From Tetracentron sinense (Eukaryota > Streptophyta > Magnoliopsida > Trochodendrales > Trochodendraceae): 64,000 nt of DNA. The translations under genes and the position numbers were made by a program. The notes beneath the pieces are model-generated. The model did no database searches. It saw only the letters and a list, made by a program, of their open reading frames with translations, and was not told where the DNA came from. The DNA is taken from assembly GCA_015143295.1 (NCBI GenBank), contig CM026559.1:24628826-24692825 (forward strand), written 5' to 3'. Positions 55,459 through 64,000 of the stretch are shown one piece after another; the first letter of the stretch is position 1; every line of letters begins with the position of its first letter.

Positions 55459-57273
55459 GTGTATAACTTGAGAACCTCTACAATAATGGAGTCCATAAAT
55501 GTAGTTGTGGATGACTCCGGTGTTGAAACTGTGCAACTTGAGGATGATGAAAGTGCTGAATATGAAAATGTTGAAACTATTTCAACTCCACCTATAAATA
55601 AGCAATCATCTCCATCAAAACCTACACATTCTAGGGTCATGAGTCCTCACACCCCCACTGATATAATTGGTGATGTTGAAAGTGGAGTGAGAACGAGGAA
55701 ACAAATTGAAAATGAAGTTAGCTACATTTGCTATACTTCATCTTTTGAACCCAAGAATGTAGCTGAAGCTCTTGCAGATGATAATTGGATAAATGCAATG
55801 CAAGAAGAGTTACTTCAGTTTACTAGGAATGATGTTTGGTATTTAATACCTAGGCCTAACAATACAAATGTGATAGGTACCAAATGGATTTGCAAGAACA
55901 AATCTGATGAAAAAGGTACTATCATAAGAAATAAGGCTAGGTTAGTTGCACAAGGATACACCCAAATTGAAGGTATTGACTTCGATGAAACATTTGCTCC
56001 TGTAGCCAGGCTAGAATCAATAAGAATTCTTCTAGCTGTGGCTTGCCATATGAAATTCAAAATTTTTCAAATGGATGTTAAGAGTGCATTTCTGAATGGC
56101 ATTCTACATGAGGAAGTCTATGTGGAACAACCAAAAGGGTTTGAAGATACACATCACCTTGATCAAGTCTATCGGCTAAAAAGGGCCCTCTATGGTTTAA
56201 AGCAAGCTCCAAGAGCTTGGTATGAGAGGCTGACTACTTATCTCTTGGAAAACGGATTTTCGAGAGGGAGAGTAGACAGAACACTTTTCATAAAGAATGT
56301 GAAAGGTGATATTGTCATCGCCCAGATATATGTTGATGACATAGTGTTTGGTTCCACATTAGACTTACATGCTCGTTCATTTGCTGAACAAATGAAAAAT
56401 GAATTTGAAATGAGCATGGTTGGTGAGCTAAGTTTCTTCCTTGGTCTTCAGATCAAGCAATTGGATTCTGGGATCTCAGTATCTCAAATCAAATATGCTA
56501 AAAATCTAGTGAAGAAATTTGGCATGAGCTCTGCTAAGCATGTAAGAACTCCTATGAGTTCTACTACAAAACTTAGTAAAGATGCGTCAGGCAAAGATGT
56601 TGATCAAACTTCTTATAGAAGCATGATTGGTAGTTTACTCTACCTAACTGCTACTAGACCTGACATAGCCTTTAGTGTTGGTGCTTGTGCCCGCTATCAA
56701 GCGAGCCCAAAAGAGTCTCACTTGCTTGCAGTTAAGCGTATCATTCGATATGTGAGTGGAACTCTATCATTTGGCCTCTTGTATTCTTTTGATACAAATG
56801 CCACGATAGTTGGATATTCCGATGCCGATTGGGCCGGAAATGCTGATGATAGGAAAAGCACCTCTGGAGGATGTTTCTATATTGGAAACTGCTTAGTTGC
56901 TTGGCTTAGCAAAAAACAGAATTCAATTTCATTGTCCACTGCAGAAGCTGAGTACATAGCAGCTGGCAGTTGTTGCACTCAACTTCTGTGGATGAAGCAG
57001 ATGTTGAATGATTACGGGATTGAACAGAGCACTATGACTGTGTATTGTGATAATTCAAGTGCTATCAATATTTCCAAAAATCCCGTTCAACATTCTCGCA
57101 CAAAACACATAGACATAAGACATCACTTCATCCGTGATCTTGTTGAGCAAAAGATTGTGTCTATAGAGTATGTCCAAACAGAGAATCAATTTGCGGACAT
57201 TCTAACAAAACCCTTAGATTCCCTTAGGTTTGAACTCCTTAGGAAATCCATAGGTTTGTGCGGAGTTGAGTAA
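55459..57273 (+). CDS. pol: SA reverse transcriptase-RNase H, intact frame (604 aa)
   Basis: Open from just after the stop at 55456 to TAA at 57271-57273. [20 protein letters not shown] near residue 110, [15 protein letters not shown] (Cys where SB has Phe), [41 protein letters not shown] and catalytic YVDDIVFGS at about 290-300. RNase [30 protein letters not shown] and [12 protein letters not shown] supply the acidic residues; the end is [18 protein letters not shown]. All expected motifs are present, so this part could encode active enzyme if expressed, but it is cut off from gag, protease and integrase by upstream breaks. Confidence 0.9.
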   Translation: MYNLRTSTIMESINVVVDDSGVETVQLEDDESAEYENVETISTPPINKQSSPSKPTHSRVMSPHTPTDIIGDVESGVRTRKQIENEVSYICYTSSFEPKNVAEALADDNWINAMQEELLQFTRNDVWYLIPRPNNTNVIGTKWICKNKSDEKGTIIRNKARLVAQGYTQIEGIDFDETFAPVARLESIRILLAVACHMKFKIFQMDVKSAFLNGILHEEVYVEQPKGFEDTHHLDQVYRLKRALYGLKQAPRAWYERLTTYLLENGFSRGRVDRTLFIKNVKGDIVIAQIYVDDIVFGSTLDLHARSFAEQMKNEFEMSMVGELSFFLGLQIKQLDSGISVSQIKYAKNLVKKFGMSSAKHVRTPMSSTTKLSKDASGKDVDQTSYRSMIGSLLYLTATRPDIAFSVGACARYQASPKESHLLAVKRIIRYVSGTLSFGLLYSFDTNATIVGYSDADWAGNADDRKSTSGGCFYIGNCLVAWLSKKQNSISLSTAEAEYIAAGSCCTQLLWMKQMLNDYGIEQSTMTVYCDNSSAINISKNPVQHSRTKHIDIRHHFIRDLVEQKIVSIEYVQTENQFADILTKPLDSLRFELLRKSIGLCGVE

Positions 57274-58450
57274 AGATGTACTTGTTTCATAGCCTATGTG
57301 TTCTTCATGTTCTATTTATGTCATAGAGCTATTTTTTTTGTTATTTTCTTTAAGTAATAAAAATCCAAAAACATTCAAAAAATTGAAAAATACTGCGAAA
57401 AATAATGTGTTTGTATGACCTTCTTTCCAATCATTTTGCTTAAAGTTATTTCTTTGAAATCATATTTGAACATATAATGCAAGGATAAATATTTCATAGG
57501 ATTGGATAAATTAGGATAGGTCAACTGTTGGTTTGATCTTGTGATTGAATTTGGTCATACTAACTAATCTCAGTTAGAGTTGAGTAAACAAAGATGTTAT
57601 CTAATGCACATGCACTCTAACTGATTCTTTAGATGGTATTAGTTCCTATTTAAAGGTTCTGATATTATACCATATGGTTCCCTAGATTAATCAAATCTAG
57701 TATAACCAATGTCATAAAAAATTCCATAAGGTGAGCCCCCTAGTTATAAAAATTATTGACATGGAGAGGACTATTGTGAGTTTGTGTGATAGCTACTAGT
57801 GAATGCAAACAGTGAGTAATGGCTACCTAGACAAACAGTAGGTATCTATATGGATTGCTAGTGTGAAAGCCCCCACTGTCATTAGAAAGAGCTACCTTCT
57901 CACTTGAGTGAAAGTCACCAATGTGCTAAAAACTATATATGTGTACTCCAAAAAGAATTTTCACAATGAGTACAATTTGACTGAAAAAGAAATGAAATAA
58001 ATTTGTTAGTCAAATTTGGGGTAAAAATTGCTCATCATATAAGTATGGATGTTTATTGGTTTTAAAACTAGTTTTTGAAAATTTTAGAGTCCCATTTGAG
58101 CTATAATGTCAAAATCTAGCTTAAGGAAGGAAACCAATTCAAAGAGTCAAGTAATGAATTTTGATTTCACACTCACATTACTTCTAATTGTTTCTTGACT
58201 CTGATTGTGAATTTGATGCAAATACCATAATTAATCACCGGTGAAAATCAATTATTGTTTACATAATCCTTGTTTATGACTGTACTTGATATATCAATTC
58301 TTGGGTGATTATTCTTTATGATTTTAATGAAATCAATTATTGCAAATTTTTTTGGTGAATTGGTTATTTTGAGGTGAAAATGAGTTTTCAATGTTTCATT
58401 GGTTGAGGGGGAGAAAAGGTTTTAAAAGTAAAATTTTTGAAAATTTTTCA
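57274..58450 (+). other. SA spacer between pol and 3' ORF, non-coding
   Basis: Nearly the same as 49384-50560 in SB; no gene visible. Confidence 0.7.
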
Positions 58451-58454
58451 GCCA

Positions 58455-58512
58455 ACCGATCGCTCGGTGTTAAAGACCGATCGATCGGTCTTTCGTGAAC
58501 AAAGTTATAAAA
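58455..58512 (+). promoter_or_regulatory. Candidate internal promoter of SA 3' ORF
   Basis: ACCGATCGCTCGGT at 58455-58468, ACCGATCGATCGGT at 58476-58489 and TATAAAA at 58506-58512, followed by a leader to ATG 58704. Both palindromes and the TATA box are unmutated here as in SB. Confidence 0.55.
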
Positions 58513-58703
58513 CCCTCATTTCTATTTTTTCTGTTCACTTCTTCTCCGAACTCTAGAGCGATCTTTCGGTTTCCTCTCCTCCAAATCCTTCCTACGGTCA
58601 TTTCATTCACCTCTAAGGGTTTTCCAAGCATCAAAAAGGTAAGCCTTGTGCATTTTCTTGAGTATAGATTGATTTTCTCATCTAGGGCATCGTCGATTTA
58701 TCC

Positions 58704-59948
58704 ATGGCTTTCCTTTTGTCCTTAATCCTCTTAGCCTATCTCATGTCTGGCGTTCCCAAACGCCGAAAGTTGGTCCTCAACAACCAAGAGGACCCTCCTG
58801 AAGATGAGCAAAACCTAGAGCCTTTTACTTTCACTCCAATAGGGCATGGTATTTCAATTGGGGACAGGCCAATTCGTAGAATGATAGATTCTACAACTGA
58901 GAATCGATAAAAATCTTTGGCTGATAAAACTCGGAAAAATAAAGGTAAAGCTTCATCTTCCCAGTCCAGTCAGTTATCCCAGTTCATAAGTCCTACTGCT
59001 GCTCAACTCTATAGTGAGTATTTTAGCAAGAAAGGTGTAATGGTTGAAAGGGACATTCAAATTGCCAATTTTGGTGATTATTATCTTCCTAAACTCATTT
59101 CAGATCGTAAATGGGAAGGTATACTTACCTTATCCGGTCCTGCTTCTGTCCAGTTAGTTAGGGAATTTTACTCTAATTTTTCTGAAATCAACCATAAAAA
59201 ATTGTCATTCAAATCTCGAGCATTAGAACAATCTGTTGTCATAAATGCTGATTTGATTTCTAAATTCCTTGGCCGTCCTCGAGTTCCAAATGCATATTAT
59301 CCTTATAATTATAAGAGTGATGAGGATAAAGACACCATGGAACATGTTGTTACCTTTCTTTGTGGTACTCCTACGTTTTGGGTTGGGTCTCTTATTGAAG
59401 TGGCGAAACTCACTAAGGATGCTAGACTAGTAAACCTAGTTATGAGTGCAAATATCCATCCAAAGGTTCATAATGCGGACCTTAGGGAAGATAGAGCTAG
59501 GTTTCTGTTTAGTCTTCTATGTGGGCGTGATATTGATCTTGCCGCTCACATCATTGACTTGATGATCCAAGCCCATCAAACTGTTACAGCAGTTGGAGCC
59601 CTACCATTTGGTTCACTCATCACTAAACTTCTTGGTTCTCAAGGAGTTATCGCTCCTCCTCGTGTTCCTACTCGAGTTCCTAAGGGTCTAATCAACAAAA
59701 AGACCCTAGCTCAGAGTTTTTCACATGCCTCAGTTCAAGATACAGAGGAGGGAGCAGAAGTTGGTGCTGGGTCATCTCGTCCTCCTCCGGCCACTATGGA
59801 TGATCTTGCCAGGATGATACGAGAGATGCAGATGGATCTCAGGACTCATGTTTCGTCATACGAGGAGTTTACTACAGAAGTTCGTGGTAGACTTGGATCT
59901 CTCGATGCCGCAGTGCTGGGCATACAGAGAGATATTCGGGATTTTTGA
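58704..59948 (+). CDS. SA 3' ORF, plant transposon protein family (one internal stop)
   Basis: ATG 58704 (MAFLLSLILLAYLMSG, a short hydrophobic start) or ATG 58743 (MSGVPKRRKLVLNNQ, with a basic KRRK patch that could be nuclear-localising). One TAA at 58908 where SB reads CAA, then open from 58911 to TGA at 59946; SB runs about 50 bases further. Blocks: AAQLYSEYFSKKGVMVERDI, VQLVREFYSNFSEI, SRALEQSVVINADLI, RPRVPNAYYPY, TFWVGSLIEVAKL, DARLVNLVMSANIHPKVH and a C-terminal heptad-like tail (MDDLARMIREMQMDL). About 410 aa in total. Family as for SB; function unknown. No transmembrane segment beyond the N-terminal hydrophobic stretch, so an envelope role is not supported by sequence. Confidence 0.78.
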
Positions 59949-60221
59949 GCTTACTATGAGTCCTAGCTCACTTCTGATGATGAGCAGGAGTGATAGTTAG
60001 ATTGATGTACTAGGATAGAAACTCCTTCTGATTCATGTGTATATTTTGGAGTTTATCTTAGTTCTAGTTTTTGTTTGACATTTCGATGTATTTTGTCTTG
60101 GTTGTACTTAGTACAAACCTATTTGGATGTTTTAACTTGTTATGGATTTCTGCATTTGGATGGTTTCTTATATCTCATCTCATTTGTGTTTATGCGTTCA
60201 TTTTATTGTTAATAGTCCGCC

Positions 60222-60250
60222 TTTGGCATTTCGAGCCAAAAAGGGGGAGA
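60222..60250 (+). other. SA upstream polypurine tract (PPT1) with hairpin
   Basis: TTTGGCATTTCGAGCCAAA at 60222-60240 followed by AAAAAGGGGGAGA; same layout as 52302-52330. Confidence 0.65.
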
Positions 60251-60554
60251 GTGCATGATAACACATGGATATGATGATTTTGTGGACGTGGATGATAATT
60301 GTGTGAATGATGTTATGGAAACATACTTAACATGTTTTGGATATTTCCCATATTTTATTTCCCATGCTTCACAGGTTTTTGATTTAGCATGTGCAGGCAA
60401 ACAGGTTCTAAGTTTGGTGAATCATGACAAGCTAACATGTCAAAAGTCATGTAATTATTTTTGAGTCATGTAAAGGTCAATTTTTCATTTTTGAATCATT
60501 TGGGAAAATTTGAACCGAGTATATGAGTTAGTCTTGTTTTGTCCCGGAATTGCC

Positions 60555-60566
60555 AAAGGGGGAGAT
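60555..60566 (+). other. SA polypurine tract (PPT2)
   Basis: AAAGGGGGAGAT directly before the 3' LTR at 60567. Confidence 0.9.
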
Positions 60567-61796
60567 TGTAAATCCCTAAATAGGTGTTGGCAAATTCCGT
60601 GATCATTAGATAGGTCATGTGAGTCGAGTCGTCGAGTCATGTTCAACTTGTCAGAAGAGAAGAGCTAAAGCTTAAAGAAGATTGAAGAAAGTGAAGAAAA
60701 AGCTCCTACTCTGGATCTAGAAAGGTAATGGACTTAGAGACCCCTACCTAGGTTGGATTTGGCTTAGATAACTCTAAACATACCTAGGAGGATAGTTTTA
60801 AACCTAACAAAGTTGTTTGATCTTAGTTGAATCAAATAAACATTAAAAGACATATGGTTTGAAAAAATTCTGTCTCAACCGATCGCTCGGTATTGAGACC
60901 GATTGATCGGTGGCCTACCGAGCGATCGGTGGCTATCGACTGGACCAAAATTTTGTATGGGGTATTTTTCCAGAGAGATGATTTTCAACCGCTCGATCGG
61001 TCATGGGAACCGAGTGATCCGTTTTGGACTGAGCGATCGGTAATGAGCACCGATCGATCGGTCCCCGTAAAAAGAATTTTTATTTTTCTGGATTCTTTTT
61101 TTAAACCCTATATAAACAACTTTTTGGAGACCTAATTCGTATCTTTGTTTATTTTTGAAAGAGTAGAGGTCTGAGAAACTCTTCTAGGGTTTTTCCTATT
61201 GCTTTTATTAGATCTTTGTTGATCCCTCCTCTTTCTTTTATCCTAGAGAATGCAAGTATAGATCTAAACCTTTGATCTTGCATTGTGTGATCTCAGATCT
61301 GTATGAGATCCCTCTAGGGTTTGAAACTTTCTAAATTGATTCACAACCCTACACCTTGTGTGTGTGTCCGGTGTTTGATCTGGAGCCTTCGTGGAAGGAG
61401 ATTGATCGTGTGTGATCGTGGTTTTGAAGTAGCTTGAGAAGATTTGGTCGGTGTGGAACCGAAGCTGCTACGGCGGAGATCGAACCTGCTGGTTCGTGGA
61501 AATCAAGAGTAAGAGTCTATACCTATGAACGTCGTTTCTGTTTTGGTAAGGTCTTGTCTCGTACTTGATATCTTTTCATAGTGAAGTTTATTGCTGGACA
61601 AGGTCCCGTGGTTTTTTTCCCGTTAGGGTTTTCCACGTAAAAATCTTCTGTGTTTGATTTGTGTGGATTGTCTGAGTGAATTGTTCATTGATTTCTAAAC
61701 ATATTAATTAAAAAATTAAAAATTGGTTAGAAATTATTAGATAGACCTATTCACCCCCCTCTAGGTCTTAGAGATCATTGATCTGGATAAATTTCA
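60567..61796 (+). repeat. SA 3' LTR (1230 bp)
   Basis: TGTAAATCCC...ATAAATTTCA, closest to the 5' LTR at 39520-40751. Module at 60878-61062; C-loop inverted repeat at 61744-61767. Followed by TSD copy GAGTT. Confidence 0.93.
60878..61116 (+). promoter_or_regulatory. SA 3' LTR palindrome module and TATA
   Basis: 3 + core + 4 order, from ACCGATCGCTCGGT (60878) to ACCGATCGATCGGT (61049-61062), then TATATAAA at 61109-61116. Confidence 0.82.
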
Positions 61797-62086
61797 GAGT
61801 TGGTCTTCTTTATGAACTTATGGAACTTCAGTCTTGATTTTTCTTCATGAATTTGGCTTGAGTCCTTGAAGCTTTTCCTTGAAATGGCTGAGACTTGGCT
61901 TTTGAGTTGATTCACTTGAGTATTTGTTCTTGTCAATTCTCCATAGCTTGAATGAAGCTTTTAATGCTCTTTTTCTCTGAAAGTACATAGACTAAATGGA
62001 AACATTAGTACCATAATGATCATTCCATTATTGTGTTATCATCCAAACTATTAAGGGTACTTAGAGTTGTAACCTTGAGGCTAACA
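61797..62086 (-). repeat. C3 5' LTR, start segment
   Basis: Remainder of the C3 LTR beyond SA; on the minus strand it begins TGTTAGCCTCAAGG at 62086, a standard LTR start. Immediately beyond it Gypsy pol sequence begins on the opposite strand. Confidence 0.7.
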
Positions 62087-64000
62087 ATTCGATATTATCT
62101 TGGGTATGAATTGGTTAGGACTTTTCATGCTACGTTCGCATGTTTTAAGAAAAAAATTACCTTTTCGATCCTTGGTGAGTTACCATTTCATTTTTTGTGT
62201 GGTCACTTAGAAGAGGTGATGACCAAGGTATTCCTCTAGCTCTTACATCAAGATTGTGAACCAGGGAATTGGCTTGGACAAGATACTGGTTGTCTCTAAG
62301 TTTATGGGTGTGTTCTAGGAGATACCGGAGTTGCCTCCAATGAGGGTAGTGGAATTCAGTATTGATGTAACATCGGGTACTTCACCGATATCGATGGTAC
62401 CCTATAAGATGGCACTGTGGAGTTGAAGGATTAGATCTAAAAGTTACTACATAAAAATTTTGTTCTGTCTAGTACTTTACCATGGGGCGCTTCTATTTTG
62501 TTCATCAAAAAAAGATGGATCACTATGATTGTATATCAACTTATGTCAATTAAATAGGGTGACTATCAAGAAGAAATACTCTCTCATAGGATCGATGATT
62601 TATTTTATTAGCTTTGGCGAGCGCAGTTATAATTCAAGATTGGCTTAAGGTTAGGTTATCATCAATTGAGGGTGAAGGAAGAGAACATCTCTAAGATCAC
62701 TTTTCGGAATCGGTACATGCATTATGAGTTTCTAGCCATGCCCTTCGGGCTGACTAATGCATAGGATGCGTTTATAAATCTAATGAACCGAGTGTTCAAA
62801 TCATACTTAGATCGGTTTGTTGTCGTGTTCATCGATGACATTTTGATTTACTCAAGTATAGAGAAGAACAAAAACATCTTTGCATCACACTTCAGACCTT
62901 GCGAGAGCATCAGTTATATGCTAAATTCTCATGTGAGAGTTCTACTAGAAGCAAAACTTTTTTGGGACATGTTGTCTCGAAGGAGTGCTGGTCAATCCAA
63001 CTAAGGTTGAGTCAGTATTGAATTAGGGACATCCCACTTTGCTTACTGAGATTTATAATTTTTTGGAGTAAGCTGGATATTATCAACGTTTTATCGAGGG
63101 GTCTCGTGGATTATTGCACCGTTGGTTCATCTTACTAAGAAAGATGTGAAGTTTGTTAGAGATGGTAATTGTGAGCAGGCTTTCAATGATTTGAAGACCA
63201 GACTGACATCAACACCAGTTTTGACCATTCCTGAGGTAGTGGGTATTTATCATCTATAGTGATGCTTTCCATCAAGGCTTGGGTTGTGTGTTGATATAAA
63301 ACCATAAAGTGGTTGCTTATGTCTACGATAACTAAAGTGCATGAGAAGAATAACCCAACTCATGACCTAGAGTTGGCAGCACTTGTCTTTGCTCTGAAAG
63401 TGTAGAGGCACTATTTGTATAGCGAGAAGTTTGAGCTCTTTTCGGACCATAAGAATTTTAAAGTTTTTGTTCTCTCGAAATGAATTGAACATGAGGCAAT
63501 GTAGATGGATGAAACATTTGAAGGATTATGATTTTACTCTCCAGTACCACCCTAGGAAGGCAAATGTTGTGATTGATGCTTTAAGACCCAATTGAAAGGC
63601 TTAATTGACATCATGATGATTCAATAGTGCATGGCGTCTGCTAGAGACAGTTTCATAGTTTAATGTTCATGCATCTAATTCAGCAGAACACTAAGGCTTT
63701 TCTCTTTAGCCTAAATGTGCAGTTGACCTTGCTCAACAGGATTATTTAGGCATAGTCTCTGGATGAAAGGTTGTAATCTAGTGCTGTAGAAACAGTTATT
63801 GGTAACACCTCAGATTGGACCACTGGGTCGAATGATGGTTTGAGGTTTCGTGGTAAACTATGTCCCAAATCTGGCTGACCTAGAGAGGGAAATCTTGGAT
63901 GAAGCTCATCGCTCAAGGAATATAGTGCATTCGGGTAGTACAAAGATGTACAAGGATCTGTGTAGGTATTTTTGCTAAGATGGTATGAAGCATGATGCCA
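62087..64000 (+). pseudogene. pol: Decayed Ty3/Gypsy pol (G7), continues past window
   Basis: Starts mid-gene at the protease-RT linker (IRYYLGYELVRTFHATFACF). RT N-terminus near 62330 (ELPPMRVVEFSIDVTSG, YKMAL). 62640-62880: [31 protein letters not shown] and catalytic [10 protein letters not shown]. RNase H remnants at 63240-63570 (VVAYVY, THDLELAALVFALK, HYLYSEKFELFSDH). Integrase N-terminal sequence should follow; 63780-63920 looks like its start but is very degraded. Many stops and frameshifts. Its upstream part (LTR, gag) is not at the far end of C3. Confidence 0.8.

Larger units (their letters stand above)
39520..61796 (+). mobile_element. Sirevirus SA (outer element), TSD GAGTT
   Basis: TGTAAATCCC...ATAAATTTCA, with GAGTT duplicated at 39515-39519 and 61797-61801. 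LTRs 39520-40751 and 60567-61796. Internal region: PBS, gag (interrupted at 42785 by SB), protease-integrase, RT-RNase H, spacer, 3' ORF, two purine tracts. The two LTRs share subfamily features (for example 'tatggggtatttttccag') not found in SB. Removing SB leaves an element of about 11.1 kb, the size of SB. Sirevirus assignment: large Gag with coiled coil, an ORF after pol and multiple AAAGGGGGAGA-type tracts, all described for this Copia genus. Confidence 0.93.
21740..62086 (-). mobile_element. Sirevirus-like Copia element C3, split by two large insertions
   Basis: Minus-strand element in three pieces: 21740-25090 (gag end to RNase H), 37107-39519 (gag start, PBS, most of the 5' LTR) and 61797-62086 (start of the 5' LTR, TGTTAGCCTCAAGG at 62086). 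The gaps are G6 (25091-37106), inserted in gag with flanks TGACT/TGGCT on the minus strand, and SA (39520-61796), inserted in the LTR with TSD GAGTT. The 3' LTR and the end of RNase H are lost at about 21740-21770. C3 itself lies in a plus-strand Gypsy pol that resumes at 62087. Confidence 0.8.

Noticed and set aside
58704..58750. Envelope protein signal peptide
   Set aside because: The hydrophobic start is short, no further transmembrane segment is seen, and the rest matches a non-envelope plant transposon family.
39520..61796. Four similar LTRs read as a tandem array or unequal-crossover product
   Set aside because: Perfect but different TSDs (GAGTT and GGTTC) and resumption of the SA reading frame after SB show simple nesting.
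1..64000. Host genes, tRNA, rRNA or microRNA genes
   Set aside because: Scanned for conserved non-transposon coding blocks and cloverleaf-like boxes by eye; everything recognisable belongs to retrotransposons. A tRNAscan and a protein search would settle it.

Overview
The window looks like intergenic heterochromatin from a large, repeat-rich flowering-plant (probably eudicot) genome. I see no host protein gene, no structural RNA gene and nothing bacterial. Essentially all of it is LTR retrotransposons of the Copia and Ty3/Gypsy superfamilies, stacked inside one another. Evidence: initiator-Met-tRNA-type primer binding sites, polypurine tracts, TG...CA LTR ends, 5-bp target-site duplications (TSDs), and gag, protease, integrase, reverse transcriptase and RNase H motifs. 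Element names below (G1-G7, S1, SA, SB, C2, C3) are local labels.

Layout. 1-1960: Gypsy-type LTR fragment (G1). 1965-7522: decayed Sirevirus-like Copia element (S1). 7550-17494: complete but broken Copia element on the minus strand (C2), both LTRs 2184 bp. 17495-21735: four stacked Gypsy-type LTR fragments (G2-G5). 21740-62086: a minus-strand Sirevirus-like Copia element (C3), cut into three pieces by later insertions. Its gag is split by a 12-kb Gypsy chromovirus (G6, 25091-37106), whose 3' LTR itself carries two solo LTRs (25359-27848 with TSD CATTG; 28276-30803). Its 5' LTR is split by Sirevirus SA (39520-61796, TSD GAGTT). SA's gag is split by a sister copy, SB (42786-53926, TSD GGTTC). 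62087-64000: decayed plus-strand Gypsy pol (G7), the target into which C3 went.

The order of insertion reads directly from the TSDs: G7, then C3, then SA, then SB on the right; C3, then G6, then two solo LTRs on the left. SA and SB share the same plan: LTR (about 1.2 kb), PBS, gag with two zinc knuckles flanking a long coiled coil, protease-integrase-RT-RNase H in the same frame, a 1.2-kb spacer, a 3' ORF of the plant 'putative plant transposon protein' type, two polypurine tracts, LTR. All copies carry stops or frameshifts; SA keeps an intact RT-RNase H frame and SB an intact protease-integrase-RT frame.

Main discovery candidate: a promoter-proximal array of 14-bp palindromes (consensus ACCGATCGATCGGT), typically three copies, a conserved spacer containing TTTGTATGGGG and TTCCAGAGAG, then four copies. 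It occurs in the Copia LTRs of SA and SB and also in the Gypsy LTRs of G3, G6 and both solo LTRs. Shorter two-palindrome versions followed by a TATAAAA box sit about 200 bp upstream of the 3' ORF in SA and SB and look like an internal promoter. Other LTR families here have unrelated palindromes in the corresponding place upstream of TATA. Boundaries given as approximate come from reading by eye; those with TSD/PBS/PPT support are exact to within a base or so.
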